Of a stretch of DNA of 64,000 nt, positions 33,839-43,906 are shown piece by piece. This DNA comes from Ananas comosus (Eukaryota; Streptophyta; Magnoliopsida; Poales; Bromeliaceae): the NCBI RefSeq assembly GCF_001540865.1, contig NC_033626.1, positions 13,050,065-13,114,064 on the forward strand. Direction: 5' to 3'. The translations under genes were made by a program, and so were the position numbers. How positions within the stretch are numbered: the stretch's first letter is position 1; each line of letters begins with the position of its first letter. The notes under the pieces are model-generated. The model was not told where the DNA came from. It searched no databases and saw only the letters and a program-made list of their open reading frames with translations.

Positions 33839-36800
33839 ATGTCCATGGCTAAGTACTTGAGGCTCTGCTACCAATACTTCTTCGACAACCTCGTCACCGT
33901 GCTGCTGTTGCCGACCTTCGCCGTCGCGCTGTTTAAAGTCCTCTGTCTCACCTCCGATGAGCTCGGCGCACTTTATTCTTTAGTCGACTCCGTGGACGCC
34001 TTCTACGTCGTGCTTTACTCCTTTGCGCTCATCTTCTTGGCCACCATCTACTTCATGTCGCGCTCCCGCCCCGTCTACCTCGTCGACTTCGTGTGCTTCA
34101 AGCCGCCCGCGGAGTTGCGGTTCTCGACCGAGAAGTTCATGAAGCACTCGAGCCTCATGCTTGACTTCGACCCGTCGAACGTCGAGTTCCAGCGGAAGAT
34201 CCTCGAGCGGTCCGGGCTGGGGGAGGACACTGCCCTCCCCCCCGCGCAACATGCCGTCCCCTACGCCCCGTCGATGACCGCTTCGCGGGACGAGGCGGAG
34301 CTTGTCCTGTTCTCCCTCGTCGACTCGCTGTTCAAGAAGACTAAGATCAAGCCGAGGGATATTGACATCCTCGTCGTGAACTGCAGCCTCTTTTCACCAA
34401 CCCCGTCGCTTTCCGCCATGATCGTAAATAGGTATTTAAAAGCACTAAAAGTTTGAGTTGCTTGTGAGAGTTCAACAAACAAGAGAACGGAAAAAATTTG
34501 AAATGTGAGAGCTTCCAATCTGATATCATATGAGAAAGTAAGAAAACGGTATTTTAATATTTTATGTGTTTTACAGATACAAGATGCGGAGCGATGTGCG
34601 GAGCTACAACCTGTCGGGGATGGGGTGCAGCGCGGGGCTGATCTCGATCGATCTGGCGCGCGACGAGCTGCAGGTGCACCAGAGCGCGTATGCGCTGGTG
34701 TTGACGACGGAGATCATCAGCGAGCACTGGTACACCGGCAACGATCGGTCGAAGCTGGTGGCCAACTGCCTCTTCCGCATGGGCGGCGCGGCGGTGCTCC
34801 TCACCAACAAGCGCCGCGAGGGGTGGCGCGCCAAGTACGAGCTCCTCCACCTCGTGCGCACCCACAAGGGGGCCGATGACACCTCGTACCACTGCGTGTT
34901 CCAGGTATATACATATGTATATATTAAGTGATATAGTTAGGGTTTATTTTAGACGTGTCTCTATAAAAATATCAAATAATAAATATATTTGTAAAAATTT
35001 TAAATAATCAAATCTATTCTTTTAAAAAAGTCAACACGCTCATATTTATTCCTCTCATTTGTTCTCGTTCGTCTACCGTTTATTTTTTATCAATTACTTT
35101 GTAAAATCATGATTTTGTAATTATAAATTTGTTGCTCTAAATAAAACTAACATGTGCAAATATACTAGATCTCGTAAAAAGTTTTAATGGTCATCTTCTT
35201 TCTCTATTAAAATCTATCTAATTTTCTACTGTTTATAGTTATACCTCTTCTTCACCTCTTCTCTTGCCACTTTTCTTCTTCATCCATTTCTTACATCTCC
35301 CGCACTTACCTTCTTTTCTCTTTCACCTATATATCTCGCATATGCTCTACACTATCCTTCATTTTTCTTTTTCTCTCTTTTGATGAAAGGGATACCTTTC
35401 AACATTTCACGACGAGAGAGATAAAATTAACATATTAGAATTTTTGAAACTACAAACACTACACTAGAATTAAGTTATAAGGACATATGTTTGGGACACT
35501 TTTGTATAAGTATCCTATTTATACCAAAACTTAAAAAAATATCTACTAATGCCTAAATATAAAGCCTAATCCAACAAAAAAGAAAAGGTTACTTTACTCA
35601 ACCCACCCCACTCAGCTCATTCGGCCCGATTATAGATAAAAAATAAAAATAAAAAAAAAAATCGATTACCATCTCCCTTTCTCTCCTCACTTAATCCATT
35701 GAAATTCTAGACGAAGGCCCCTTTCCTCTCGTCCTCCTCCGCCACTACAACCAACGAGGTAGAGTTTCGGCGGTTGCTAAATACTTAAAAAAATGTTGGT
35801 AACTTAGCAGCACTTTTTAGATTATAGCGACACTCTTTAACTGTCACTATATACCTAGCGACTCCACATATAGCAACACTTTTTAAAAATATCGGTAATT
35901 TAGGCAGCAGCACTTTTTTTAACATGTACTGACATTGAAATGTGTCGCTATAGATCATTTTTATTGTAGTAAAATTTGATAACTTACAATTTATAGAAAT
36001 ATATTTATAATTTTATGCCTTTATAGAAACACGTATAAAATTAATTCTTAAATATAATTAACGAGAATAAAAAATTATTTTACTTCTTGATTAATTATGA
36101 TTAAATAATATAGTTCTATTTTAATTATGGCCAACTAAATATTGTTAAGAGAGACTAACAAATAGGAATATATATGTGCAACAATATTTTACTTTGGTAC
36201 CAACTGTCCCTAGAGCAAGTGGCAAAGAGCTTGCTGGTTGGTACCCGAGACCTAAGTTCGAATTCTAGTTGATTCACATTTCCAGCTAAGTTTATTTCTA
36301 AATGAAATAAACGAAGCGATAGCGTGCTATTGCTCTCTCTCTCTCTCAAAAAACAATAATATTTTACTTTGGTGGGACAATTATAATTAATCACTTAAAC
36401 AATATTTTACTTAGTAAAAATATATTTTATGCGATTTCTAGGGACACAGCATAAAATTAATCCTTAATTTGAATTATTTTGCTAGCTATACATGATGGAT
36501 CTTATTGTAGTTTAAATTTCTACAAAAGCGAAAGATATTGACAGACTATGTTTTAATAAGATAGTGCAAATTTACTAAATTTGGTTTAATTCAATCGTTT
36601 TATATATCTATTTGTAAATATCAAAATCAAATTTGTCACTATACTACAAAGATAAAAATAAATGCGTTAATATTATGATTCCGACGGTTCCCAGAGGAGG
36701 AGCATAATCGATATCTTAATTAGTATTCATAGAGAAACTTTAAATCTAACACCAGATACAAAAAAAGTATTAAATATAAAAGTATTTTTTTAAAAAAAAA

Positions 36801-37445
36801 TAGATAGTATGCTGCTATCCGTTTGGTTTATTTTAGTTAGAAATAAAATTAGTTAGATAATATAAAAATCTTCAAGCTTTTAAAGTAGTGGTGTGTGTTG
36901 TTAAACACCAGGAGGAGGACGAGGTCGGCAAGGCGGGCATCTTGCTGTCGAAAGACCTGATGGCGATCGCGGGCGGTGCGCTGAAGGCAAACATCACGAC
37001 GATCGGTCCGCTGGTGCTGCCGCTGTCGGAGCAGATCCTCTTCTTCCTGAGCGTCGCCGGGCGAAAGCTGATCAACCCCAAGTGGCGGCCGTACGTGCCG
37101 GACTTCACGAAGGCGTTCGAGTACTTCTGCATACACGCGGGCGGGCGGGCGGTGATCGAGGAGCTGGCGAGGAACCTGCGGCTGAGCGAGGAGCAGGTGG
37201 AGGCATCGCGGATGACGCTGCACCGCTTCGGGAACACGTCGTCGAGCTCGCCGTGGTACGAGCTCGGCTACGTGGAGGCGAAGGGGAAGATGCGGAGGGG
37301 CGACCGCGTCTGGCAGATCGGCCTCGGCAGCGGCTTCAAGTGCAACAGCGCCGTCTGGAGGTGCCTGCGTGCCGTCCCGAAGGACGACCACAGCGCCTGG
37401 GCCGACTGCATCGGCAAATACCCGGTGCCGGTCACGCCGGTATAA
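33839..37445 (+). CDS. KCS: 3-ketoacyl-CoA synthase (FAE1-type KCS), 3 exons, 484 aa
   Basis: It condenses malonyl-CoA with a long-chain acyl-CoA in the ER membrane, the first and chain-length-determining step of very-long-chain fatty acid elongation for waxes, cutin/suberin and sphingolipids. Exons are 33839-34431, 34577-34904 and 36912-37445, with GT-AG borders, phase 2 then phase 0. Two N-terminal membrane helices lie at residues ~17-37 and ~54-73. The FAE1/CUT1 domain follows with the catalytic Cys215 in [10 protein letters not shown], His382 in CIHAGGRAV, and His411/Asn415 in [10 protein letters not shown], the known triad. [20 protein letters not shown] and [24 protein letters not shown] motifs are intact. 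Length fits the family. It looks closest to the KCS5/6 branch, but I cannot fix the paralogue. The exons are GC-rich, unlike the flanks. Intron 2 (2.0 kb) carries a SINE and other repeats. An in-frame ATG at 33668 would add 57 residues and is unlikely. Confidence 0.95.
35455..35975. mobile_element. Possible non-autonomous CACTA-like element in KCS intron 2
   Basis: The left edge reads CACTACACTAGAATT. The right edge, read on the minus strand, is ACTACAATAAAAATG, both resembling CACTA termini. The interior holds repeated AGCAACACTTTTT / TAGCGACACTCTTT words. Target duplication not established. Confidence 0.35.
36199..36353 (+). mobile_element. tRNA-derived SINE, copy S4, in KCS intron 2 (20-bp target duplication)
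   Basis: This is the best-preserved copy. A 20-bp direct repeat ending ATATTTTACTTTGGT flanks it (36179-36198 and 36354-36373, one mismatch). The tRNA-like head has CCCTAGAGCAAGTGGC (A-box region) and AAGTTCGAATTCTAG (B-box), spaced as in a tRNA gene. The tail ends in (TC)n and A6. It is inserted in sense orientation in the intron. Confidence 0.8.
36785..36860 (-). mobile_element. SINE 3'-end fragment, minus orientation, next to KCS exon 3
   Basis: TAGATAGTATGCTGCTATCC followed by TTTATTTTAGTTAGAAATAA is the inverted 3' body of the SINE family. It ends about 50 bases before the exon 3 acceptor. The tRNA-like 5' part is missing. Confidence 0.5.
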
Positions 37446-37708
37446 TTTACCACCCTAGTTAATTAATTATACTGCTTTAAGATTTGAATACGTACTGCTT
37501 TAAGATTGGAGTGCTGTATACAGTCGAGATTGATGGCAAATTACGCCATCTATCTATCCTCCTAGCTAATAGTTATGCATTGATGATTTAAAGATACGTA
37601 CGTAGGTTATAGAAAGAAAGAATTAAATTGCAAGAAAAAGGAAGCTACATGCATGGTTCGATACTGATTAATTAACGTCGAATAATATTGCTCCTATATT
37701 TATAGTAC
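37446..37708 (+). other. 3' flank / probable 3'UTR of the KCS gene
   Basis: No coding signal. TTGAATACGTACTGCTTTAAG-like sequence is partly repeated at 37466-37510. Confidence 0.35.
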
Positions 37709-39390
37709 TAGTAGCGTGCTGTAATGTTGATTGAGTGAGCAGTTAAATTGCATGATTTAATAATAAGTTACTGTTTATGATCTTTTTTCTTTTTTTTTTT
37801 AACACAATCCCAGGAATAGTGGATGGTATACGAAGTTACTCGTCTCATCAAAGTCCTAGGTTTGAATTGATTGTACACTCAACACAAGTCACTAACCATT
37901 TTATTTGATCGAACTATTCAAATTTAAGTATGTGCCTCATCGCACTCGTTGGTGGTTGGTGAACGCGACTTAAAGCTATTTGTTATTTTCTTTAACAAAG
38001 TTGGGAATTTACAATCGAGAGGTGACTCGGTACCAATAATTTTGCCAAGAGGCTCATGTGCCTCTATTTTTGTCTACAATATTCGACCCTTCTTTTTTTT
38101 TGAACTCTTTTTGTTCAAACATGCGTCAGCCCTAGCTCACGTCCATCTCTGTATACTTTTGTTAATTAGAGAAAAGTAGCAAATTAATCACGTCGTTTAA
38201 TTTTTAACATTTAAAAATATAGCTAGAATATTAATTATTAACTATTTAGTCAATTGTACTATATATGGTCAGTGTCCATCCCCAAATGCTACTTATACTT
38301 TTTATTATGGAGTTTAAGATATTTACTTTCTATCATTCTTAATTTTTTTAAAACTTTTTGTATTAAAAAAATTTGACAACACAAATGAATAACGCTGGTT
38401 GTCTCAATGTTTAAAGACTTGGAGGTAAGATCTATGCTTATGTTATAGATAATACAGAAAACAATGTTCGGTACTTAGGCCTAGTATTGATCGTAGAGCC
38501 CAAAATCCAAAACCATTTACATTGTAAACCAAAGCCCAGGCCATTTACTCAAACTCTCTCGATACAACATTTGCGGTAAGAGAGATTCCCCCCTCCCCCA
38601 CTTAATTATTGAAAATTTTATCTATTTATTTTTTTTGTTTTAATTAATGATGTAAAAATTTTGTCGCTTGAAATAATCAAATGAGCTCTTACTGAGTCGT
38701 AGTGAAAACAAAATTAATAAAAAACAAAAACTTCTAAAATTCAATTACTCGGTTAAGAAGTATGGTGCATTGCAAACAATTTCTATATATTTTTACTCCA
38801 TGAATGGGTATAGTAGAATAAATCCCGAACAACTATGCATGCGTAAAGCAGATAAACCGTACGGTTCAGATATCTCGTTTGGTTTATAAAGCTTTGTACA
38901 TTATATGCTTTAATAATTGTGACTACGTGTATTCATCGTGACCATCCAAAAGTTTTTACCGTACTAACGATTGGTCCATAATGATTTGATTAATACCGTC
39001 CATAATATTAAAAATTTATTAATAGCTAGCACAATCCAATGGGGTCTAAGTTAAATGCGAAGTGTGAAGCATAAACTAATTAGATAAAGAAATCAAATTG
39101 ACCCTTTGAATTTTCAACACAAAATCTACGAGAAAATATTAGATACTCTCAGCATATCCAAATCATCAATAAATATGCCCAAAGAAAATCATTTCCAAAT
39201 CAACAGTAAATATGCCCATCAAAATGGAAAAGGAATCATCTGACGCATTCAGATACAGAAACAAGTCCAAATCGATTCCGTGCTCACACACTATTTTTCT
39301 TACAGGTCAAATTATGGCATGATTTTGAACCTTTTTGTGTGGCTTTAATTTTGTTACAAGTTTTTGAGTTACTTAAAATTGAGTTCTTAA
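37709..39390. repeat. Segmental duplication, copy 1
   Basis: It is collinear with 40746-43046. Shared blocks include TGAGTGAGCAGTTAAATTGC, ACACAAGTCACT(A/G)ACC, GCGACTTAAAGCTATTTGTT, TTTTGCCAAGAGGC and, at the end, TTAAAATTGAGTTCTTAA. The copies differ by many substitutions and indels, so the duplication is real and old rather than an assembly overlap. No protein-coding capacity seen. Confidence 0.75.
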
Positions 39391-39483
39391 TCTTTAATTT
39401 TGTTACACTTGCACATATTTCTGAAATATCTAGTTCTTACTTATACCCGTACCAACTGGAGAAATATATAGAATAACAAGAAC

Positions 39484-39706
39484 TAGGCTAATATACTATT
39501 AATAGCACCAAGTCATTGGTGCTATCATGTTTTTGATCATTGGATTTAGAGATGTGTGGTTAGAATAATGTGGGTCTCCTAGGGTTGAGTGGGTGGTTGG
39601 TTGAATAATATGATCTAATAGATGAAAATGATTAAAATGGTAGATCTAACGGCGGAAAACTTGATAGTACTAAGTGCTTCGTGCCATTAATAACATAGTA
39701 GCCGGA
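39484..39706. mobile_element. GATAGCACCAAG family, copy B3
   Basis: The left end is CTATTAATAGCACCAAGTC. The right end is GTGCCATTAATAACATAGTA, inverted to it. The interior GGTTGAGTGGGTGGTTGGTTG matches B2. Confidence 0.6.
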
Positions 39707-39854
39707 CTCGAATAACAAATATATTTTTAAAAAATTTAAATTGACCAAAATTATTTTTTAAAAAATTTCAACACGCTCATAGCCGGACTCATATATTATA
39801 CTTATATTATATTGTAGTATTATAGTAGTATATTATATATAGTATATATAATGG

Positions 39855-40070
39855 AGCGTAGAATACTTTTTACGAAGTATACCCATGGTTGCTATTAGGT
39901 TTTGTGCCATTGAATCTACTTCTTGAGTACTAATAGCCCTTGGATCAACACTATTCCACTACCACCATCCTACCATACCTACCACCATTCTAACCTCACA
40001 TCTCTCAGTCCAATGGCCTAAAAATCAAAAGACCACTCACATCAATACTTTTAAAGTATTTTGCTTCAAT
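39855..40070. mobile_element. Divergent short inverted-repeat element (related to 22415 and 53165 copies)
   Basis: It contains AACACTATTCCACTACCACC, CTAACCTCACATCTCTCAGTC and CAATGGCCTAAAAATC in the same order as the other two copies. It ends at a (TA)-rich tract. Confidence 0.45.
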
Positions 40071-40131
40071 TTATATATATATATATGTATTATATATATA
40101 TATTATGTATATATATTAATATATATATATA

Positions 40132-40699
40132 GGCAGGGCTTGCTGTGCTCGGTCAGGAGCACGGAGGGCCCCGTGCTCTGAGCCTGTTTTCTCTGATTTT
40201 GATGGAGTTTTCGAATCGACGTCGGCTTCCGTTAAATTTGACTAGCGTATTTAAGTTTCTAGAAAATACATTTTTGCGCTTTTTCGATATCTTATACCTA
40301 GCATCGAAAGGATTCAAAATCAATAATTTTTACGCTGAAAATAGAAAATTCTATAAACAAGTGGTGGGTGATATAGATGCACTAATTTTCGATCGAATAT
40401 AGATCTTGGTTGTAGATAGTATTAAAAATATTTCTATTCAAATTATTCATCTGTTTGAATATTCTACATCGTGTAAACTTGAAACGCAGAAAGTCAACCA
40501 TTAAAAATTATGGATTTTGAATCCTTTCGATCATAGGTAAATGGTGATATCGAAAAATCGTAAAAAATTATTTTCTATAAACTTCAAATGCACTTAGATC
40601 AAGTCTAACGGAACCGATCGTCGATTCGAAAATTCCATCATCGAAAATGGCTCAGGAGCATGGAGGCACCTCCGTGCTCATGAGAGCACAGCAACCCTG

Positions 40700-40700
<1 letters not shown>
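40132..40700. mobile_element. TA-flanked foldback family, copy A4
   Basis: Arms of about 190 bp are inverted: the left end GCAGGGCTTGCTGTGCTC pairs with the right end GAGCACAGCAACCCTGC, and the GAGCACGGAGGGCCCCGTGC hairpin pairs with its partner near 40651. It lies between TA-rich DNA at 40073-40131 and a 46-bp (TA)n at 40701-40746. Confidence 0.7.

Positions 40701-40746
<46 letters not shown>
40701..40746. repeat. (TA)n microsatellite
   Basis: 23 TA units between foldback copy A4 and segmental duplication copy 2. Confidence 0.95.
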
Positions 40747-40749
<3 letters not shown>

Positions 40750-43046
40750 TTTGTAGCTTGTTGTAATATTGATTAAGTGAGCAGTCAAATTGCATGGTTG
40801 AATAATAAATTACTGTTTATAATCTTCCTTCCTTTTCTTTCACACAATCCGAGGAGTAGTGGACGTTATACGCACAGACTGGTCACTCGACACAAGTCAC
40901 TGACCATTTTATTTGATCGAACTATTCAAATTAAATCTCAAATTAAATCACGTGCCTCACCGCAATTGTTGGTAGGAATGCAAACAATCCGGATCTGGAG
41001 GCTGGAGAGTTTTCCCACCTCCTACAACGGAATGGATTCGGACCGAATCATTTTTTTGTATTTTTTATTTTTCTTACCACTTCATTCGGAGCGGATCAGG
41101 ACGGAAGCGAATTTTTTATAAATATTTGACGAATCGAAACCGATTGAAGAAAGAAAATAATTTCTTTACTTCATTTACTTAGCGGATTGAAACGAATTAA
41201 CAACAAACTACATTTTTCTATATTTTTTATTTTTATTTATCGCCCTATTCGGAACGGATTGATGCGGGAGCTCCACCGGACCAAATCCATTTGCATCCCT
41301 AGTTGTCGGTGGTCGTTCAAATTTAAGCATGTGCCCCATTGCGCTTGTTGGTAGTTGGCGAACACGACTTAAAGCTATTTATTTTTTTTTCTTAATAAAA
41401 TTAAAAATCTATTTATTATTATATACTAGAGTTCGTAGAGTTAGTTTCATGTATTGCCACATGTCACCGTATTTATAGTCCAAAGTTCACTGGTACCATT
41501 AATTTTGCCAAGCGGCTTGTGTACTTTTTTGTCTACTTTTTTTTTTCACTCTTTTTGTTCAAACAGGGGTCATCCCTCGCTCACGTCCATCTCTATATAC
41601 TTTTGTTGGAGAAAAATAGCAAATTAATCGCGTTGTTTATTTTTAACATTTAGAAATATAGCTTGAATATTAATTATTAACTATTTAAACAATTGTACTA
41701 GATATGGTGAGAGTCCATCTTCAAATGCTACTTACCTATTCTGTTATAGAGTTTAAGGTAATTTACTTTCTATCATTCTTAATTTTTTTAAAACTTTTTG
41801 TACTAAAAAAATTGAAAATACAAATGAATGACTCAGGGTGTCTCAAAGCTTAAATGCTCAGGAGGTAATTAAGATCTATACTTCTGTTATAGCTATAAAG
41901 AAAGCATTGCTCTCTTTGTAGCTTTTGGGTAATTTGGTTTCTAGACATTTAATCAGATTCTTTAAGTTTTAAATTATTTGCATAAACTGTACTTCAATAA
42001 TCTACAATTTTTTATTGCGAAATGAGTTGTTTCACGCACAATTTTTTTTTTTTTAATAATTCTATGCTCTGGTTTAGTGTTGACATGAAAAGTTTAGGGA
42101 ACAAGTCGCAATAATTGAGTTATACAGGGACTAACAAGACATTTAACCAACCCAAGTAAAATTGGGCTTTTTAAAGGCCTTGGGCCATAATAAGCCTACA
42201 ACACTCGGTACGAGGCCTAGTATTGATCGTGGAGCCCAAGATCCAAATTCATTTGCACTGTAAAGTGCAAACTCAATTGGAGTTGATTATTGAAAAATTT
42301 ATCGATTTATTTTTTTTAGTTTTAATTAATGATGTAAATATTTTATCGCTCTACCAGAGAGGGTTGGAAATAATCAAATGAGCACTTACTGAGTCGTAGT
42401 GAAAACAAAATTAATAAGAAATAGAAACTTATAAAATTCGATTACTCAGTTAAAAACGAGACAATTTCTTCATTTTTTCTCCATGAATAGGTAATAGAAT
42501 AATTGCCGAACAACTATGCATGCATAAAACAAATAAATCGTACGTTTCATATATCTAGTTGGTTTATAAAATTTTGTATGTTATGTGCTTTAATAATTGT
42601 GACTATTTGTATTCATTGTTACCAACCAGAATCACGTTTTTTTTCTCGCTAACAACTTTGAACAAAGACAATAGAATAACGATTGGCCCATAATGATTTG
42701 ATTAATACCGTCCATGATATTAAAATTTTATTAATAGCTAGTACAATCCAATGGGATCTAAGTTTAGCGCAAAGTGTGAAGCATAAACTAATTAGATAAA
42801 GAAATCTAATTAACCCTTTAAATTTTCAACACAAAATACATGAGAAAATATTAGATACTCGCAGCATATCCAAAACATCAAAAAATATGCCCATCAAAAT
42901 GGGAAATAAATCATTTCAAGTCCAAATCGATTCCACGCTCACACGCTATTTTTCTAATGGGTTAAACTGTGCTATGATTTTGAACCTTTTTGTGTAGTTT
43001 TAGTTTTGTTTGCAAATTTTTGAGTTGCTTAAAATTGAGTTCTTAA
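40746..43046. repeat. Segmental duplication, copy 2 (longer, with an insertion)
   Basis: The partner of 37709-39390. It is longer mainly because of the element at 40974-41301 and a local repeat around it. It also carries extra sequence near 41880-42240. Confidence 0.75.
40974..41301. mobile_element. Short terminal-inverted-repeat element inside duplication copy 2
   Basis: It starts TAGGAATGCAAACAA and ends TTTGCATCCCTA, which are inverted. It is absent from duplication copy 1, so it inserted after the duplication or was lost from the other copy. The interior is rich in CGGA(T/C)C / GAGCGGATC words and has no coding capacity. Confidence 0.6.
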
Positions 43047-43906
43047 CCCGGTTACGATCAAATCATGTTATGTGTTCATGTTGATTTTTTTTTTTTTTTT
43101 TTTAACGATCAAATCATTTTATGTATTCATGTTGATTTTATCTTAAGCCAAAATCAATACTAGCACGTGAATGGTACGTAAAAAAGTAACTCACATTGTA
43201 GTTAAAAATTATGGTAAAAGGTTGAGGAAGCCCTTGCACTTGTAGACATTTCTTTTCATTTAGGCCAACAAATTGGACCCGATTAAAACAACCACCCCAC
43301 TAATCTAATAATATCTCAAGATTGAGATCTGTTTCCACTATCAATGATAGAACAAAACCCATCTCCAACCAAGGGAAAATTCCTTTGAATTTGGTGTTTG
43401 ATATATCTTTTGTTTCCACGCACCGCACTAAGTATAGTCTTAAGTGATTGTTGCTATCCATAGATCTTCAATACCAAATCAAACGATGGGAAATTATTCA
43501 GTATAAACTTCACCTAATGAGAAACTGCTATACTATCTTACAAAAGCCCCCTGATTTATATTGTTGAGTAAAGCAACATTCAAACATACCAAGGAGGAAA
43601 CAGAAACTCTGCAAACTATATACTCCTTGATAGGAACAGGACCAGGATATAATTATATATATATATATATATATGTGTAATGATCTAACACGGAAAAAGC
43701 CCTTTCTTTATCAGTCTATTTCATTTGTTACATAGTTAAGAGACTATCTAACAAAAAGATAAAATAGGCTACAAGTCTTGTGGGGGATAGGAAGCCATAA
43801 GCAGCTTCTCCTGCTCAACCCGCATTTTCTTTCCGAGGAAAACGATTGAAACCCGTAATTTGTGGTTGGCCCCTTTGATTGATTTCTCTTGGACTTTGGA
43901 CCGCCT
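43047..43906 (-). other. Intergenic DNA and probable 3'UTR of the PADRE gene
   Basis: No coding signal apart from the exon that starts at 43907. (AT)n at 43654-43673. Confidence 0.35.

Noticed and set aside
34554..34892. 112-codon minus-strand frame over KCS exon 2
   Set aside because: Shadow of the exon that encodes the catalytic cysteine; no independent support.
36849..37391. 180-codon minus-strand open frame over KCS exon 3
   Set aside because: Antisense shadow. The + strand carries the conserved catalytic His and Asn motifs.
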